A stretch of 64,000 bases of DNA from Gilliamella bombi (GTDB lineage Bacteria > Pseudomonadota > Gammaproteobacteria > Enterobacterales > Orbaceae): the NCBI RefSeq assembly GCF_900103255.1, contig NZ_FMWS01000014.1:62001-126000 (forward strand), read 5' to 3'. The position numbers were made by a program, and so were the translations under genes. The notes under the pieces are model-generated. The model was not told the DNA's origin. It made no database searches and saw nothing but the letters and a program-made list of their open reading frames with translations. Positions 43,389 through 52,096 of this stretch are shown here, piece by piece; within the stretch, counting starts at the first letter, position 1, and each line of letters opens with the position of its first letter.

Positions 43389-43940
43389 ATGAAAATTAAT
43401 TTTCCAACATTTTTAACACTATTTCGAGTTATTTTAATTCCTTTTTTTGTGCTGGCATTTTATTTGTTCCCTCATGAATGGTCTGGTTTTTTCTCTGCAT
43501 TAATTTTTTTAATTGCGGCCGTGACTGATGTATTAGATGGTTATCTTGCTCGCCGTCTAGGACAGACAACCAAGTTTGGCGCATTTTTAGATCCAGTCGC
43601 CGACAAAATCATAGTAACAATAGCGCTTGTTTTAATTACACAATATTATCAATCATGGTGGATCTCAATCCCTGCAATTATTATTGTTTCACGAGAAATT
43701 ATAATATCGGCCTTACGGGAATGGATGGCTGAAATTGGTAAACGTAACAATGTAGCTGTTTCGTCAATTGGGAAAATCAAAACGATAGCACAAATGACAG
43801 CATTAACTTGGCTACTTTGGCGCCCTTGTGACATTGTTATTTACGCAGGTCTTGCAGCATTGTTTATTGCAACAGTATTAACGCTATTATCAATGTTGCA
43901 ATATTTATGGATAGCACATAGCGATTTATTAGAAGAATAA
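43389..43940 (+). CDS. pgsA: CDP-diacylglycerol-glycerol-3-phosphate 3-phosphatidyltransferase
   Basis: PgsA makes phosphatidylglycerol-phosphate, the first committed step to the acidic phospholipids, at the inner membrane. The 183-residue protein has about four or five hydrophobic segments and the CDP-alcohol phosphotransferase motif [20 protein letters not shown] followed by LDPVADK (residues about 47-73). The N-terminus [20 protein letters not shown] is conserved. As in E. coli, pgsA lies between uvrC and a tRNA cluster. Confidence 0.96.
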   Translation: MKINFPTFLTLFRVILIPFFVLAFYLFPHEWSGFFSALIFLIAAVTDVLDGYLARRLGQTTKFGAFLDPVADKIIVTIALVLITQYYQSWWISIPAIIIVSREIIISALREWMAEIGKRNNVAVSSIGKIKTIAQMTALTWLLWRPCDIVIYAGLAALFIATVLTLLSMLQYLWIAHSDLLEE

Positions 43941-44108
43941 TAACTTTTAGTTAATATTTCTACCTAAGCATGTTTTTATTCGAGTAATTTTGTTGATAAA
44001 TTCTAGTAAACAAAATTACTCATCCCCTTCAAAATCAACCAATAACTTCTATTTAAATTGTTAATCAGTCAAACATTGAGCAATTAAACGATTTATTTAA
44101 AATTTTTA

Positions 44109-44136
44109 TTGACTGAAACCATAAGATCGGTAAAAT
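44109..44136 (+). promoter_or_regulatory. Promoter of the tRNA-Leu/tRNA-Gly pair
   Basis: TTGACT (44109-44114) and TAAAAT (44131-44136) are spaced by 16 bases, about 44 bases before the tRNA-Leu. Confidence 0.65.
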
Positions 44137-44179
44137 GCACAGCATTCAAAACAAATTACTTTTTAGTAATTAATTTTGA

Positions 44180-44267
44180 GCCCGGGTGGTGAAATCGGTA
44201 GACACAAGGGATTTAAAATCCCTCGGCCTTTTTGGCCGTGCGAGTTCAAGTCTCGCCCCGGGCACCA
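44180..44267 (+). tRNA. leuZ: tRNA-Leu (TAA anticodon)
   Basis: A class II tRNA of 88 bases with genomic CCA. The acceptor arm GCCCGGG pairs with CCCGGGC, the anticodon stem reads GGGAT-TTAAAAT-CCC with anticodon TAA, and a long variable arm (TCGGCCTTTTTGGCCG) is present. It matches the enteric leuZ position after pgsA. Confidence 0.95.
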
Positions 44268-44279
44268 CTTTTTACCTAT

Positions 44280-44355
<76 letters not shown>

Positions 44356-44543
44356 ATTAAAAAGTAATAATTAAGACAAGAAGTTAGTGGCAATAATTTT
44401 ATTTTTAAAGTCCTAATTTAGGTTTAATGATTTTTGTTTTTTGATTCATTTCTGGCATCCCCTTTTGCGTTATAAAATAACTCAAATATCAAATTAAATA
44501 AGGACTATTACAAATAATCAAATGTAGACAATTTAATCTCCCT

Positions 44544-45431
44544 TTAAATTTTCAATGCGTCAATAACAGCTCGTAGCGCAGGAGATATATTTCTATTAGG
44601 GTAATAGATATACGATGCTTCGAGCTTAAGACTAAAACGCTGTAGCACTCTAATGAAAACGCCTTTTTCTATATCATCCGCTACCAATTCTTCTGGTACA
44701 TAGGCTAACCCCAATCCCAAGCGAGCAGCTTTAGCTTCCAAATAACTATCAGCAAAAACCCATTTTCCCTCAGGTCGGTGGGTAATTTTTTCGCCATCTT
44801 GATAAAGCTCCCACGAGTACAAACTTCCGTCACCAAACTGATATGCAATGCAAGGATGTGTCACTAAATCTGCTGGTATTTGTGGAAATCCATAGCGACG
44901 AAAGTGGTCGGGAGTGCCAACAATTGCCATTTCCATATCTGGGTAAATACGTACAGCAACCATGCCATCGTTAATTTCTGGACCTAGGCGCACACCTGCA
45001 TCAAATCGCTCAGAAATAATATCAACAAACCTGCTTTCATTGATAAGTTCCAATCGGATATCAGGATAAAGTTGTTGAAATACCGCTAACTTAGGTAATA
45101 GCACTTTATCTATAACATGCTGGCTAGCATTGATGCGAACAGTACCTGATGGAGTATTACGATAATAAGCTAGAGAGGTTAGTCCGTCATTTAATGCATC
45201 AAATCCAGACAGTACTTTTTGATAAAATTGTCCACCCGCCTGCGTCAGAGATAATTTGCGCGTTGTGCGAACCAAAAGCTGTAAACCAAGGCGCTTTTCA
45301 AGCTCACGGATAGAACGACTTATCCCTGATTGTGCAAGCCCAAGCCGTTTTGCTGCAGCGGTAAAGCTTCCTTCCTGTACAACAATCATAAACAGGTAAA
45401 GATCATTGTAGTTTTCTCGCTTAGTTAGCAA
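44544..45431 (-). CDS. LysR-family transcriptional regulator
   Basis: A 295-residue LysR protein with helix-turn-helix at residues about 20-62 (GSFTAAAKRLGLAQSGISRSI) and an effector-binding domain from about residue 90. It is divergent from the alpha/beta-hydrolase gene at 45654 with a 222-base shared spacer. This layout is typical of LysR regulation of a divergent operon, here hydrolase plus exporter. The effector is unknown. Confidence 0.9.
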   Translation of the reverse strand: MLTKRENYNDLYLFMIVVQEGSFTAAAKRLGLAQSGISRSIRELEKRLGLQLLVRTTRKLSLTQAGGQFYQKVLSGFDALNDGLTSLAYYRNTPSGTVRINASQHVIDKVLLPKLAVFQQLYPDIRLELINESRFVDIISERFDAGVRLGPEINDGMVAVRIYPDMEMAIVGTPDHFRRYGFPQIPADLVTHPCIAYQFGDGSLYSWELYQDGEKITHRPEGKWVFADSYLEAKAARLGLGLAYVPEELVADDIEKGVFIRVLQRFSLKLEASYIYYPNRNISPALRAVIDALKI

Positions 45432-45653
45432 AGTATTTTTTTACTCTTATTTATAACAATTTAGTATTAATCTTAGCATTTTTTCCCCACTAATCAATAC
45501 TATTAATATTAATTATAATAATTACTAGTACAATTTCTGCTGTGTTATCTAAATATAACCTAAATCAGTAAAAGAAATGATTAACAAGAGCTTTTAGCAA
45601 AATTTGTTCCACCTACTACTATACTATTCACACCAATAAGTGGGGTTATAACT

Positions 45654-46712
45654 ATGAGTACTGATAAGATAAATCAAATTTCACCTTTATCACTGTTCGA
45701 AAAATGGGACAAGACCTTTCCTAAAAGGAAAAAAGTTAATCACCGTAAAGTCGCCTTTCAGAACCGTTATGGAATTATATTAGTCGGCGATCTTTATATT
45801 CCCAAAAATCAAAATGAATGCAAATTAGCTGCAATCGCAATTAGCGGCCCTTTTGGTGCAGTAAAAGAACAAGCGAGCGGGCTATACGCTCAAACACTAG
45901 CCGAACAAGGTTTTATTACGTTGGCTTTTGATCCATCTTATACCGGAGAAAGTGGTGGCTACCCACGTAATGTTGCTTCTCCCGATATCAATACCGAGGA
46001 TTTTAGTGCTGCAGTTGATTTTCTTGGTCTACAAAAAGAAGTGGATCGTAATCGTATTGGACTGCTCGGCATTTGTGGCTGGGGCGGTATGGCATTAAAC
46101 AGTGCAGCAATGGATACTCGTGTAAAGGCTGTTGCAACGAGTGTAATGTACGATATGAGTCGTGCAATGGGGCATGGAGTTGGTGATGGGAAAGATCGTT
46201 ATTCAACAGCTGATCGACATTCTGTTTTACAATATCTGAACGAACAACGTTGGGAAGATGCTAAAACAGGTATTCCTACATTAGGTGGACATGATATTTA
46301 TGTCGATGAGAAAGGTAAAGTCAGTGCTTCTAAACGTATTTTGCCAGAAACATTACCAGGAAATCCGCCTCCAGTGTTGAAAGAGTTTTATAATTACTAC
46401 CGAATGCCTCGTGGTTTTCATCCTCGTTCTATTAATTCGGTTGGAGCTTGGAATGCAACAATGCCTCTTTCATTTATGAATATGCCACTACTAAGCTATG
46501 CAAATGAAATTACTATTCCCACATTAATTGTTACTGGTGAAAAGGCTCATTCTCGTTATTTTGCTGAGGATGCTTATAAAATGGTCGGCGGCAAGGAAAA
46601 AGAATTGGTAATTGTTTCTGAGGCAAATCATGTCGATTTATATGACAATATCACAGGAAAAATACCATTTACTAAATTTGAACAGTTTTTTAAGACCAAC
46701 TTAAAATTATAA
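45654..46712 (+). CDS. Alpha/beta hydrolase with G-x-C-G nucleophile region
   Basis: A 352-residue cytosolic alpha/beta hydrolase. The nucleophile elbow reads GLLGICGWGGMALNSAA near residues 139-155, with Cys at the position normally Ser, as in dienelactone-hydrolase-like and YcjY-type proteins. An acidic residue follows in the TLIVTGEKAHSRYFAEDA block and a catalytic His is likely in VSEANHVDLYD near residue 325. The substrate is unknown. It is divergent from a LysR regulator and followed by an exporter, suggesting detoxification of a small ester or lactone; that is inference. Confidence 0.83.
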   Translation: MSTDKINQISPLSLFEKWDKTFPKRKKVNHRKVAFQNRYGIILVGDLYIPKNQNECKLAAIAISGPFGAVKEQASGLYAQTLAEQGFITLAFDPSYTGESGGYPRNVASPDINTEDFSAAVDFLGLQKEVDRNRIGLLGICGWGGMALNSAAMDTRVKAVATSVMYDMSRAMGHGVGDGKDRYSTADRHSVLQYLNEQRWEDAKTGIPTLGGHDIYVDEKGKVSASKRILPETLPGNPPPVLKEFYNYYRMPRGFHPRSINSVGAWNATMPLSFMNMPLLSYANEITIPTLIVTGEKAHSRYFAEDAYKMVGGKEKELVIVSEANHVDLYDNITGKIPFTKFEQFFKTNLKL

Positions 46713-46723
46713 GGATAGATATT

Positions 46724-46766
46724 AGCCATCCTAACAAAATTAGCTGTATTTACTGATGGCTTTTAT
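46724..46766 (+). terminator. Possible terminator after the hydrolase gene
   Basis: AGCCATC (46724-46730) can pair with GATGGCT (46755-46761), followed by TTTATT, with a long 24-base loop. It is modest evidence for a transcript end before the exporter gene. Confidence 0.45.
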
Positions 46767-46896
46767 TATTATATAAATGACAAAAATGTTATTTATAATA
46801 TTATGTTTTTATTAACTTTATTACTACTATATCCAGAAACAACATTTGCCCTTAATGCAAATCGGCCGGTTAAAAAGGTATGAGGATAGAGCTATA

Positions 46897-48090
46897 ATGT
46901 CTAAAAAAAATCTCAATATACCAAACAATAAAACATACACACACTGGAGCGGTATATTTTCTATGACGCTATGCGTTTTTGTATTAATTGCTTCAGAATT
47001 TTTACCTGTAAGCCTGCTGACATCTATTGCCAGAGATTTACAAATTACCGATGGACAAGCAGGTCAAGGTATTGCTATATCAGGTATACTAGCAGTACTA
47101 ACTAGTCTGACCATTCATAAATTTACAGGAAACTTAGATCGAAAACTACTGTTACTATTTTTTACGTTTTTAATGGCTTTATCCGGGCTAGTTATCGCTA
47201 TCACATCCTATTACATGGTTTATATTCTGGGAAGAGCACTGATTGGTATTGCTATCGGTGGATTCTGGTCAATGTCAGCTGCAACGGCCATTCGTTTGGT
47301 GCCACACCATCAAGTACCTAAGGCTCTAGCTATTTTCAATGGCGGTAATGCTCTTGCGACAATTATAGCCGCACCACTGGGAAGCTACTTAGGAGAAACA
47401 ATAGGCTGGCGTGGAGCATTTATTTGTATCATTCCCCTTGCTATTTTTGCATTTATTTGGCAATACATTAGCCTGCCTACTATGAAAACCTATAAAGAAA
47501 ATCAACCTAACAAGCCTATGCTTCAACTGCTAAAAAAACCAATTCTATCTATAGGCTTACTGGCATGTGGATTATTTTTCATGGGACAGTTTACTTTATT
47601 CACCTATGTGCGCCCTTTTCTAGAAACAGTGGCTAAGGTAGATAATTTTAATCTATCTTTAATTTTACTTGCTATAGGTGTCGCTGGTTTTATTGGAACA
47701 ATGGTAATTGCAACCTTTCTGAAAACTAAACTCTATCAAACACTAATGATGATTTCTTTAATAATGACTGTTATTATCATAGGTTTATTTTTAACTAGTA
47801 GTCACATCTGGACTGTAGCTACTTTATTCAGTTTATGGGGATTGTTTGCTACGGCCGCACCAACTGGGTGGTGGGCATGGATAGCACAAACATTACCCAA
47901 AGATGCAGAAATTGGTGGAGGACTAATGGTTGCAGTAATTCAATCATCAATTGCGATAGGTTCAACGATAGGCGGATTGTTTTTTGATTATCTGGGATGG
48001 CAAAGCAATTTTGTATTAAGTGGTATATTATTAATTGGTTCGGTAATAGCAACGTCTATTGTATTTTATAAAAATAAAACAAAAAGTTAA
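46897..48090 (+). CDS. MFS exporter similar to purine ribonucleoside exporter NepI
   Basis: A 397-residue transporter from ATG 46897, with AGGATAG upstream; an earlier in-frame ATG at 46846 lacks conservation. It has twelve hydrophobic segments and the NepI-like stretches EFLPVSLLTSIARDLQITDG, GRALIGIAIGGFWSMSAATAIRLVP and APLGSYLGETIGWRGAF. E. coli NepI exports inosine, guanosine and related compounds. Neighbouring LysR and hydrolase genes suggest that a different small molecule may be handled here. Confidence 0.82.
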   Translation: MSKKNLNIPNNKTYTHWSGIFSMTLCVFVLIASEFLPVSLLTSIARDLQITDGQAGQGIAISGILAVLTSLTIHKFTGNLDRKLLLLFFTFLMALSGLVIAITSYYMVYILGRALIGIAIGGFWSMSAATAIRLVPHHQVPKALAIFNGGNALATIIAAPLGSYLGETIGWRGAFICIIPLAIFAFIWQYISLPTMKTYKENQPNKPMLQLLKKPILSIGLLACGLFFMGQFTLFTYVRPFLETVAKVDNFNLSLILLAIGVAGFIGTMVIATFLKTKLYQTLMMISLIMTVIIIGLFLTSSHIWTVATLFSLWGLFATAAPTGWWAWIAQTLPKDAEIGGGLMVAVIQSSIAIGSTIGGLFFDYLGWQSNFVLSGILLIGSVIATSIVFYKNKTKS

Positions 48091-48519
48091 AGAAATTATT
48101 TCTCTAATAATCTTTTAGGCTCTATTTTCATCTTTCAGTTGATAAAAGATACCTTAAAGGACAATTCGGGAGTCATAATAACTGTCTACTGGAAAAGATT
48201 GCTAAAAAAGCATTATAAGTCATCATTTAACTAAATCATAGCCTAGATATTACTATACCAAAATTAATTACTAGAATGTATAAAAAACTGAATATTATTA
48301 ACAACAATATTCGACATTTAATTACATAGGCCTATTATATAATTTGCTAATAGTTAAAAATGTAAAGAAATTTTATGATTAATACAAAACATCAACGACT
48401 CTAATAAAAAACCAAATTGATGATATTTTATCAATCCGATATAATAGGCCATTAAAAATCATTGACGTATCGAAATAGCTTTATATAATATACAACATCT
48501 AAATAAAAAACCTATCTAA
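48091..48519. other. 429-base spacer before tRNA-Arg
   Basis: It is AT-rich without an intact gene. The right end holds the tRNA-Arg promoter. No integrase or repeat of the tRNA 3' end was seen, so no island at this tRNA is evident. Confidence 0.5.
48462..48489 (+). promoter_or_regulatory. Promoter of tRNA-Arg
   Basis: TTGACG (48462-48467) and TATAAT (48484-48489) are spaced by 16 bases, 31 bases before the tRNA 5' end. Confidence 0.75.
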
Positions 48520-48596
48520 GTCTCCTTAGCTCAGCTGGATAGAGCAACGGCCTTCTAAGCCGTAGGTCACAGGTTCGAATCCTGTAGGGGACGCCA
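48520..48596 (+). tRNA. argU: tRNA-Arg (TCT anticodon)
   Basis: A 77-base tRNA with CCA. Acceptor GTCTCCT pairs with AGGGGAC (one G-T), the D arm reads AGCTCAGCTGGATAGAGC, the anticodon loop CTTCTAA holds TCT, and GGTTCGAATCC forms the T arm. This reads AGA codons, common in AT-rich genomes. Confidence 0.96.
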
Positions 48597-49128
48597 TTAT
48601 AAGCAAGATTTTGGTATGATACATTCTGGTGTATGTGTTGATTCTAAAGAAATATCTTAGATTTAAGCTATATTGTAACAGGACTTTGTAAGCTATTAAT
48701 TTGCGGTAGTTCAAACTTAATCAGATATTTTGCCTAATCAGTCACCGTTATTTTTTCTTTGTGATATAAGCACCATATCTCTTGTCTGTGATAAGGCGTT
48801 AGTTTTGTTTTTTTATGTATATTTATTACAGTAGTTTCTCAAATTATTGTAAATAATTCTAGTAAATAATGCGCTTATCAAATACCTAATTTGAAAAAGG
48901 GTTTATCCCAATTTTAGAAAATGTAACATACAATCAAAATGGAATTTTTATTTTTTCCTTTTGTTTTACTAATTTAAACTTAGTTTTTGTTAGTGTATTT
49001 ATTCCTGATTAAAGATACCTCTAAAAAAGTTGAGTCTAAGTGGGATTAAATGAGGTTAAAAAGCCTTGACAAACAAGGCTTAAAATAACAAAAAAAGACA
49101 ATATGAGATTACGTGATATTAAATACAA
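48597..49128. other. 532-base spacer between tRNA-Arg and guaA
   Basis: It holds the guaA terminator near 49061-49081. The rest shows no intact frame and no recognisable remnant. A short reverse frame across the tRNA is a tRNA shadow. Confidence 0.5.
49058..49081 (-). terminator. Terminator after guaA
   Basis: On the minus strand AAGCCTTG and CAAGGCTT form an 8-bp stem around TTTGT, followed by TTT, about 50 bases after the guaA stop codon. Confidence 0.8.
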
Positions 49129-50712
49129 TTATTCCCATTCAATAGTCGCTGGCGGTTTTCCGCTTATATCATATACGACACGAGAAATACCATTAACTTC
49201 GTTGATAATTCGATTTGAAACTCGTCCTAGGAAATCATAAGGTAACTGAGCCCAATGAGCCGTCATAAAATCGATGGTTTCAACTGCACGCAAGGATACA
49301 ACCCAATCATATTTACGACCATCCCCCATTACACCTACTGAACGAACAGGTAAGAACACAGTAAAGGCTTGACTTACTTTGTGGTATAGATTAGCTTTAT
49401 AAAGTTCTTCAATAAAAATAGCATCAGCTTGACGTAACAAGTCGCAATACTCTTTTTTAACCTCACCAAGTACGCGCACGCCAAGACCTGGACCAGGAAA
49501 TGGATGACGGTAAAGCATGTCATAAGGTAATCCAAGTTCTAAACCCACTTTACGAACTTCATCTTTAAATAATTCGCGCAGTGGCTCAACTAAGCCCATT
49601 TTCATATCTTCTGGTAATCCGCCTACATTATGATGTGATTTAATTACATGGGCTTTGCCAGTATCAGCAGCAGCCGATTCAATAACATCTGGATAGATAG
49701 TACCTTGAGCTAACCATTTTACATCTTTTAATTTTGCCGCCTCTTCATCAAATACAGCAACAAATTCACGCCCGATAATTTTACGTTTTGCTTCAGGATC
49801 TGCTTCACCTTTTAGTGCAGCTAAAAAGCGATCTTCAGCATTTACAGCTATGATATTTAAGCCAAATTTATTACCAAACATATCCATAACTTGTTGAGCT
49901 TCGTTCAAACGTAACAAACCATGATCAACAAATACACAAGTTAATTGATCTCCGATAGCTTGGTGTAATAACAATGCTGTAACAGAAGAATCAACCCCTC
50001 CTGATAAGCCAAGTAATACTTTGTCATTGCCAACCTGTTCTTTAATTCGAGCAATAGCATCGGTAATAATTGAAGATGGTGTCCAAAGTTTTTCGCAGTG
50101 ACAGATATCAATCACAAAACGTTGCAATAACTCGAAACCTTTAACAGTGTGAGTCACTTCTGGGTGGAATTGAACACCATAAAATTGTTTTTCGTCATTA
50201 GCCATAATAGCAAATGGACAAGTTTCAGTACGACCAATTAGTGTAAAACAATCAGGCAAGGTTGTTACTTTGTCACCGTGGCTCATCCAGACATCAAGTT
50301 GATTAATGCCTTGTTCGCTTGTACTATCCAAAATACCATCAGTTAATTTTGACGATCCAATAAGATCCACTTTAGCATAACCAAATTCACGTTGGTTAGA
50401 GCCAGTGACTTGACCGCCTTTACCAACTTGAATTGCCATAGTCTGCATGCCATAACAAATACCCAAAACAGGTACGCCAGCATTAAAAACATACTCGGGA
50501 GCACGAGGACTATTATCATCGGTGGTACTTTCAGGACCACCTGATAAAATAATACCTTTAGGATTAAATTGTTTGATTTTCTCTTCTGATACATCCCACG
50601 GCCAAAGTTCACAGTACACACCAATTTCACGAATACGTCGAGCAATTAATTGAGTAACTTGTGAACCAAAATCGAGGATTAATATGCGCTGTTGGTGGAT
50701 GTCTTTTTTCAT
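49129..50712 (-). CDS. guaA: GMP synthase (glutamine-hydrolysing)
   Basis: GuaA converts XMP to GMP using glutamine. The 527-residue protein from ATG 50712 (AGGAAT upstream) matches E. coli GuaA (525); extending to 50766 adds an unconserved 18 residues. The class I amidotransferase domain has Cys86 in [10 protein letters not shown] and His/Glu in FHPEVTHT. The PP-loop [14 protein letters not shown] and a dimerisation domain ending PPATIEWE follow. Unlike many bacteria, guaB is not beside it here. Confidence 0.96.
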   Translation of the reverse strand: MKKDIHQQRILILDFGSQVTQLIARRIREIGVYCELWPWDVSEEKIKQFNPKGIILSGGPESTTDDNSPRAPEYVFNAGVPVLGICYGMQTMAIQVGKGGQVTGSNQREFGYAKVDLIGSSKLTDGILDSTSEQGINQLDVWMSHGDKVTTLPDCFTLIGRTETCPFAIMANDEKQFYGVQFHPEVTHTVKGFELLQRFVIDICHCEKLWTPSSIITDAIARIKEQVGNDKVLLGLSGGVDSSVTALLLHQAIGDQLTCVFVDHGLLRLNEAQQVMDMFGNKFGLNIIAVNAEDRFLAALKGEADPEAKRKIIGREFVAVFDEEAAKLKDVKWLAQGTIYPDVIESAAADTGKAHVIKSHHNVGGLPEDMKMGLVEPLRELFKDEVRKVGLELGLPYDMLYRHPFPGPGLGVRVLGEVKKEYCDLLRQADAIFIEELYKANLYHKVSQAFTVFLPVRSVGVMGDGRKYDWVVSLRAVETIDFMTAHWAQLPYDFLGRVSNRIINEVNGISRVVYDISGKPPATIEWE

Positions 50713-50927
50713 CAATTTTATTCCTAAACTATGAACTAATACAAAATCAGGCTGATATTGTACCATTTACCAATTAAATTGAGAGCATTAATTAAAAACA
50801 ATTATAAATATTTTATATTATTAATAATTTTGAAATCATCTTATTACAGAATTCAATATCATGGTCATCAAATTAACCTTGTAATAGGTCAACAAATCAA
50901 AAAAATTAAATTCTCTTTACTTAATTA

Positions 50928-50956
50928 ATAAGTAGACTTATAATAAGTTAACTTAT
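50928..50956. promoter_or_regulatory. Tandem palindromic operators before the SRPBCC/MarR pair
   Basis: ATAAGT-AG-ACTTAT (50928-50941) and ATAAGTTAACTTAT (50943-50956) are both inverted repeats with identical half-sites, 15 bases centre to centre. They end right before the AAAAGGAGA ribosome site of the 50971 gene. MarR proteins bind such short palindromes, and a MarR gene is second in this operon, so autoregulation is likely. Confidence 0.7.
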
Positions 50957-50970
50957 CAAAAGGAGACGCT

Positions 50971-51402
50971 ATGAATACCATTTCAATTTCTTTCATATTA
51001 CCAACCAAAGCTAAGCCAACTCAAATTTGGCAATACTATACTGATCTTAATTTAAGAAAATTATGGGAAACTGATCTTGAAGACTTTCGTATATTTGGTG
51101 ACTTAAAAACAGGGTCTAAAGGTATTTTCAAATTACAAAATATACCGGAAATGGAAGTGACTTTATCAAAGATTATTGATAAGCAAGAATTTACAGAGCA
51201 ATTTGATATGCCTGAAATAGGTTTACTGTTTTTCTCACATCAAATTATTGAAATATCGCATAATCAATATGCATTAAAATCAGAAATTTCTCTAAAACCG
51301 GATCCAAAAATGGATACTAAAGCATCCTATGATTTTATAAAACAGATTTCAGATGATATTATAGATAAAACTTACAAATTAAATGGCTTAGTTGAAGGGT
51401 AA
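50971..51402 (+). CDS. SRPBCC/START-like ligand-binding protein
   Basis: A 143-residue protein of the polyketide-cyclase/SRPBCC type: strand ISISFILPTKAKPTQIWQYYTDLNLRKLW, then GDLKTGSKGIFKL and a C-terminal long helix (KASYDFIKQISDDIIDKTYK) that closes the hydrophobic pocket. It probably binds a small hydrophobic ligand; no catalytic residues can be assigned. AAAAGGAGA lies 5 bases before the ATG. It is followed 3 bases later by a MarR gene. Confidence 0.72.
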   Translation: MNTISISFILPTKAKPTQIWQYYTDLNLRKLWETDLEDFRIFGDLKTGSKGIFKLQNIPEMEVTLSKIIDKQEFTEQFDMPEIGLLFFSHQIIEISHNQYALKSEISLKPDPKMDTKASYDFIKQISDDIIDKTYKLNGLVEG

Positions 51403-51405
51403 ATT

Positions 51406-51873
51406 ATGACAAAGGACAATAAGTTTTTGACTCAATTCCAAACTGATTCTGAATCTATTGGTTTTATTTTTATGAAAACTTATTCGTCCTGGCATACGAA
51501 TATCAAAAATTGCTTGAAAAAACAGTCTATCACTCATCCTCAATTTATAGTGCTTGCAACGCTTGCTTATCTATCACAGCGACTAGATGAAATAACACAA
51601 ATTATTTTATCAAATAAAACAAATATCGATGTGATGACAATTTCCCAAATATTAGAGAATTTAGAAAAAAAGGATTATATAAAACGCTCTTGCTCAATTA
51701 AAGATAGTCGAGCAAAATCCATTCAATTAACACAAAAAGGATTGAATAAAGCAAATGAAACTGTACCTTTAGTTGAACAAATAGATAAAGATTTTTTTTC
51801 AACATTACAAGGTGATAAAGAACAATTTATGGAAATGTTATTAACACTATTAAAAACCAACATGAAGGGATAA
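51406..51873 (+). CDS. MarR-family transcriptional regulator
   Basis: A 155-residue winged-helix protein of the MarR family: SITHPQFIVLATLAYLSQR (helix 1-2), NIDVMTISQILENLEKKDYIKRS (recognition helix), then the wing with DSRAKSIQLTQKGL near residues 105-118 (the D-x-R-x4-L-T-x-K-G signature). It is operonic with the SRPBCC gene and probably represses both through the tandem operators at 50928-50956. The inducer is unknown and may be the ligand of the SRPBCC protein. Confidence 0.87.
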   Translation: MTKDNKFLTQFQTDSESIGFIFMKTYSSWHTNIKNCLKKQSITHPQFIVLATLAYLSQRLDEITQIILSNKTNIDVMTISQILENLEKKDYIKRSCSIKDSRAKSIQLTQKGLNKANETVPLVEQIDKDFFSTLQGDKEQFMEMLLTLLKTNMKG

Positions 51874-52042
51874 CATCATTTATAAATTTTTATTATTTAT
51901 TGTTTTTATCAACGTTGAATGCATGGAATTGACTTAAAATAAGTTTTTGAAGACCTTGTCTCAAATTTCTAGAACAAAATACTTTAAAACTGAATCTTTA
52001 TAACTCAAGCTTTTAAAACTCATTACTTGGTTAAATTTAATT

Positions 52043-52069
52043 AAAAAAGGTGATATTGCATCACCTTTT
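52043..52069 (-). terminator. Terminator after pta
   Basis: AAAAGGTGA (52045-52053) pairs with TCACCTTTT (52061-52069) around a 7-base loop. On the minus strand six T follow. It lies 28 bases after the pta stop codon. Confidence 0.87.
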
Positions 52070-52096
52070 ATAAATCGTTAAAACGTTTTGCTAAAC

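Noticed and set aside
48526-48714. Reverse-strand frame over tRNA-Arg
   Set aside because: Its end (TGFEPVTYGLEGRCSIQLS) is a well-known tRNA shadow, not a gene.
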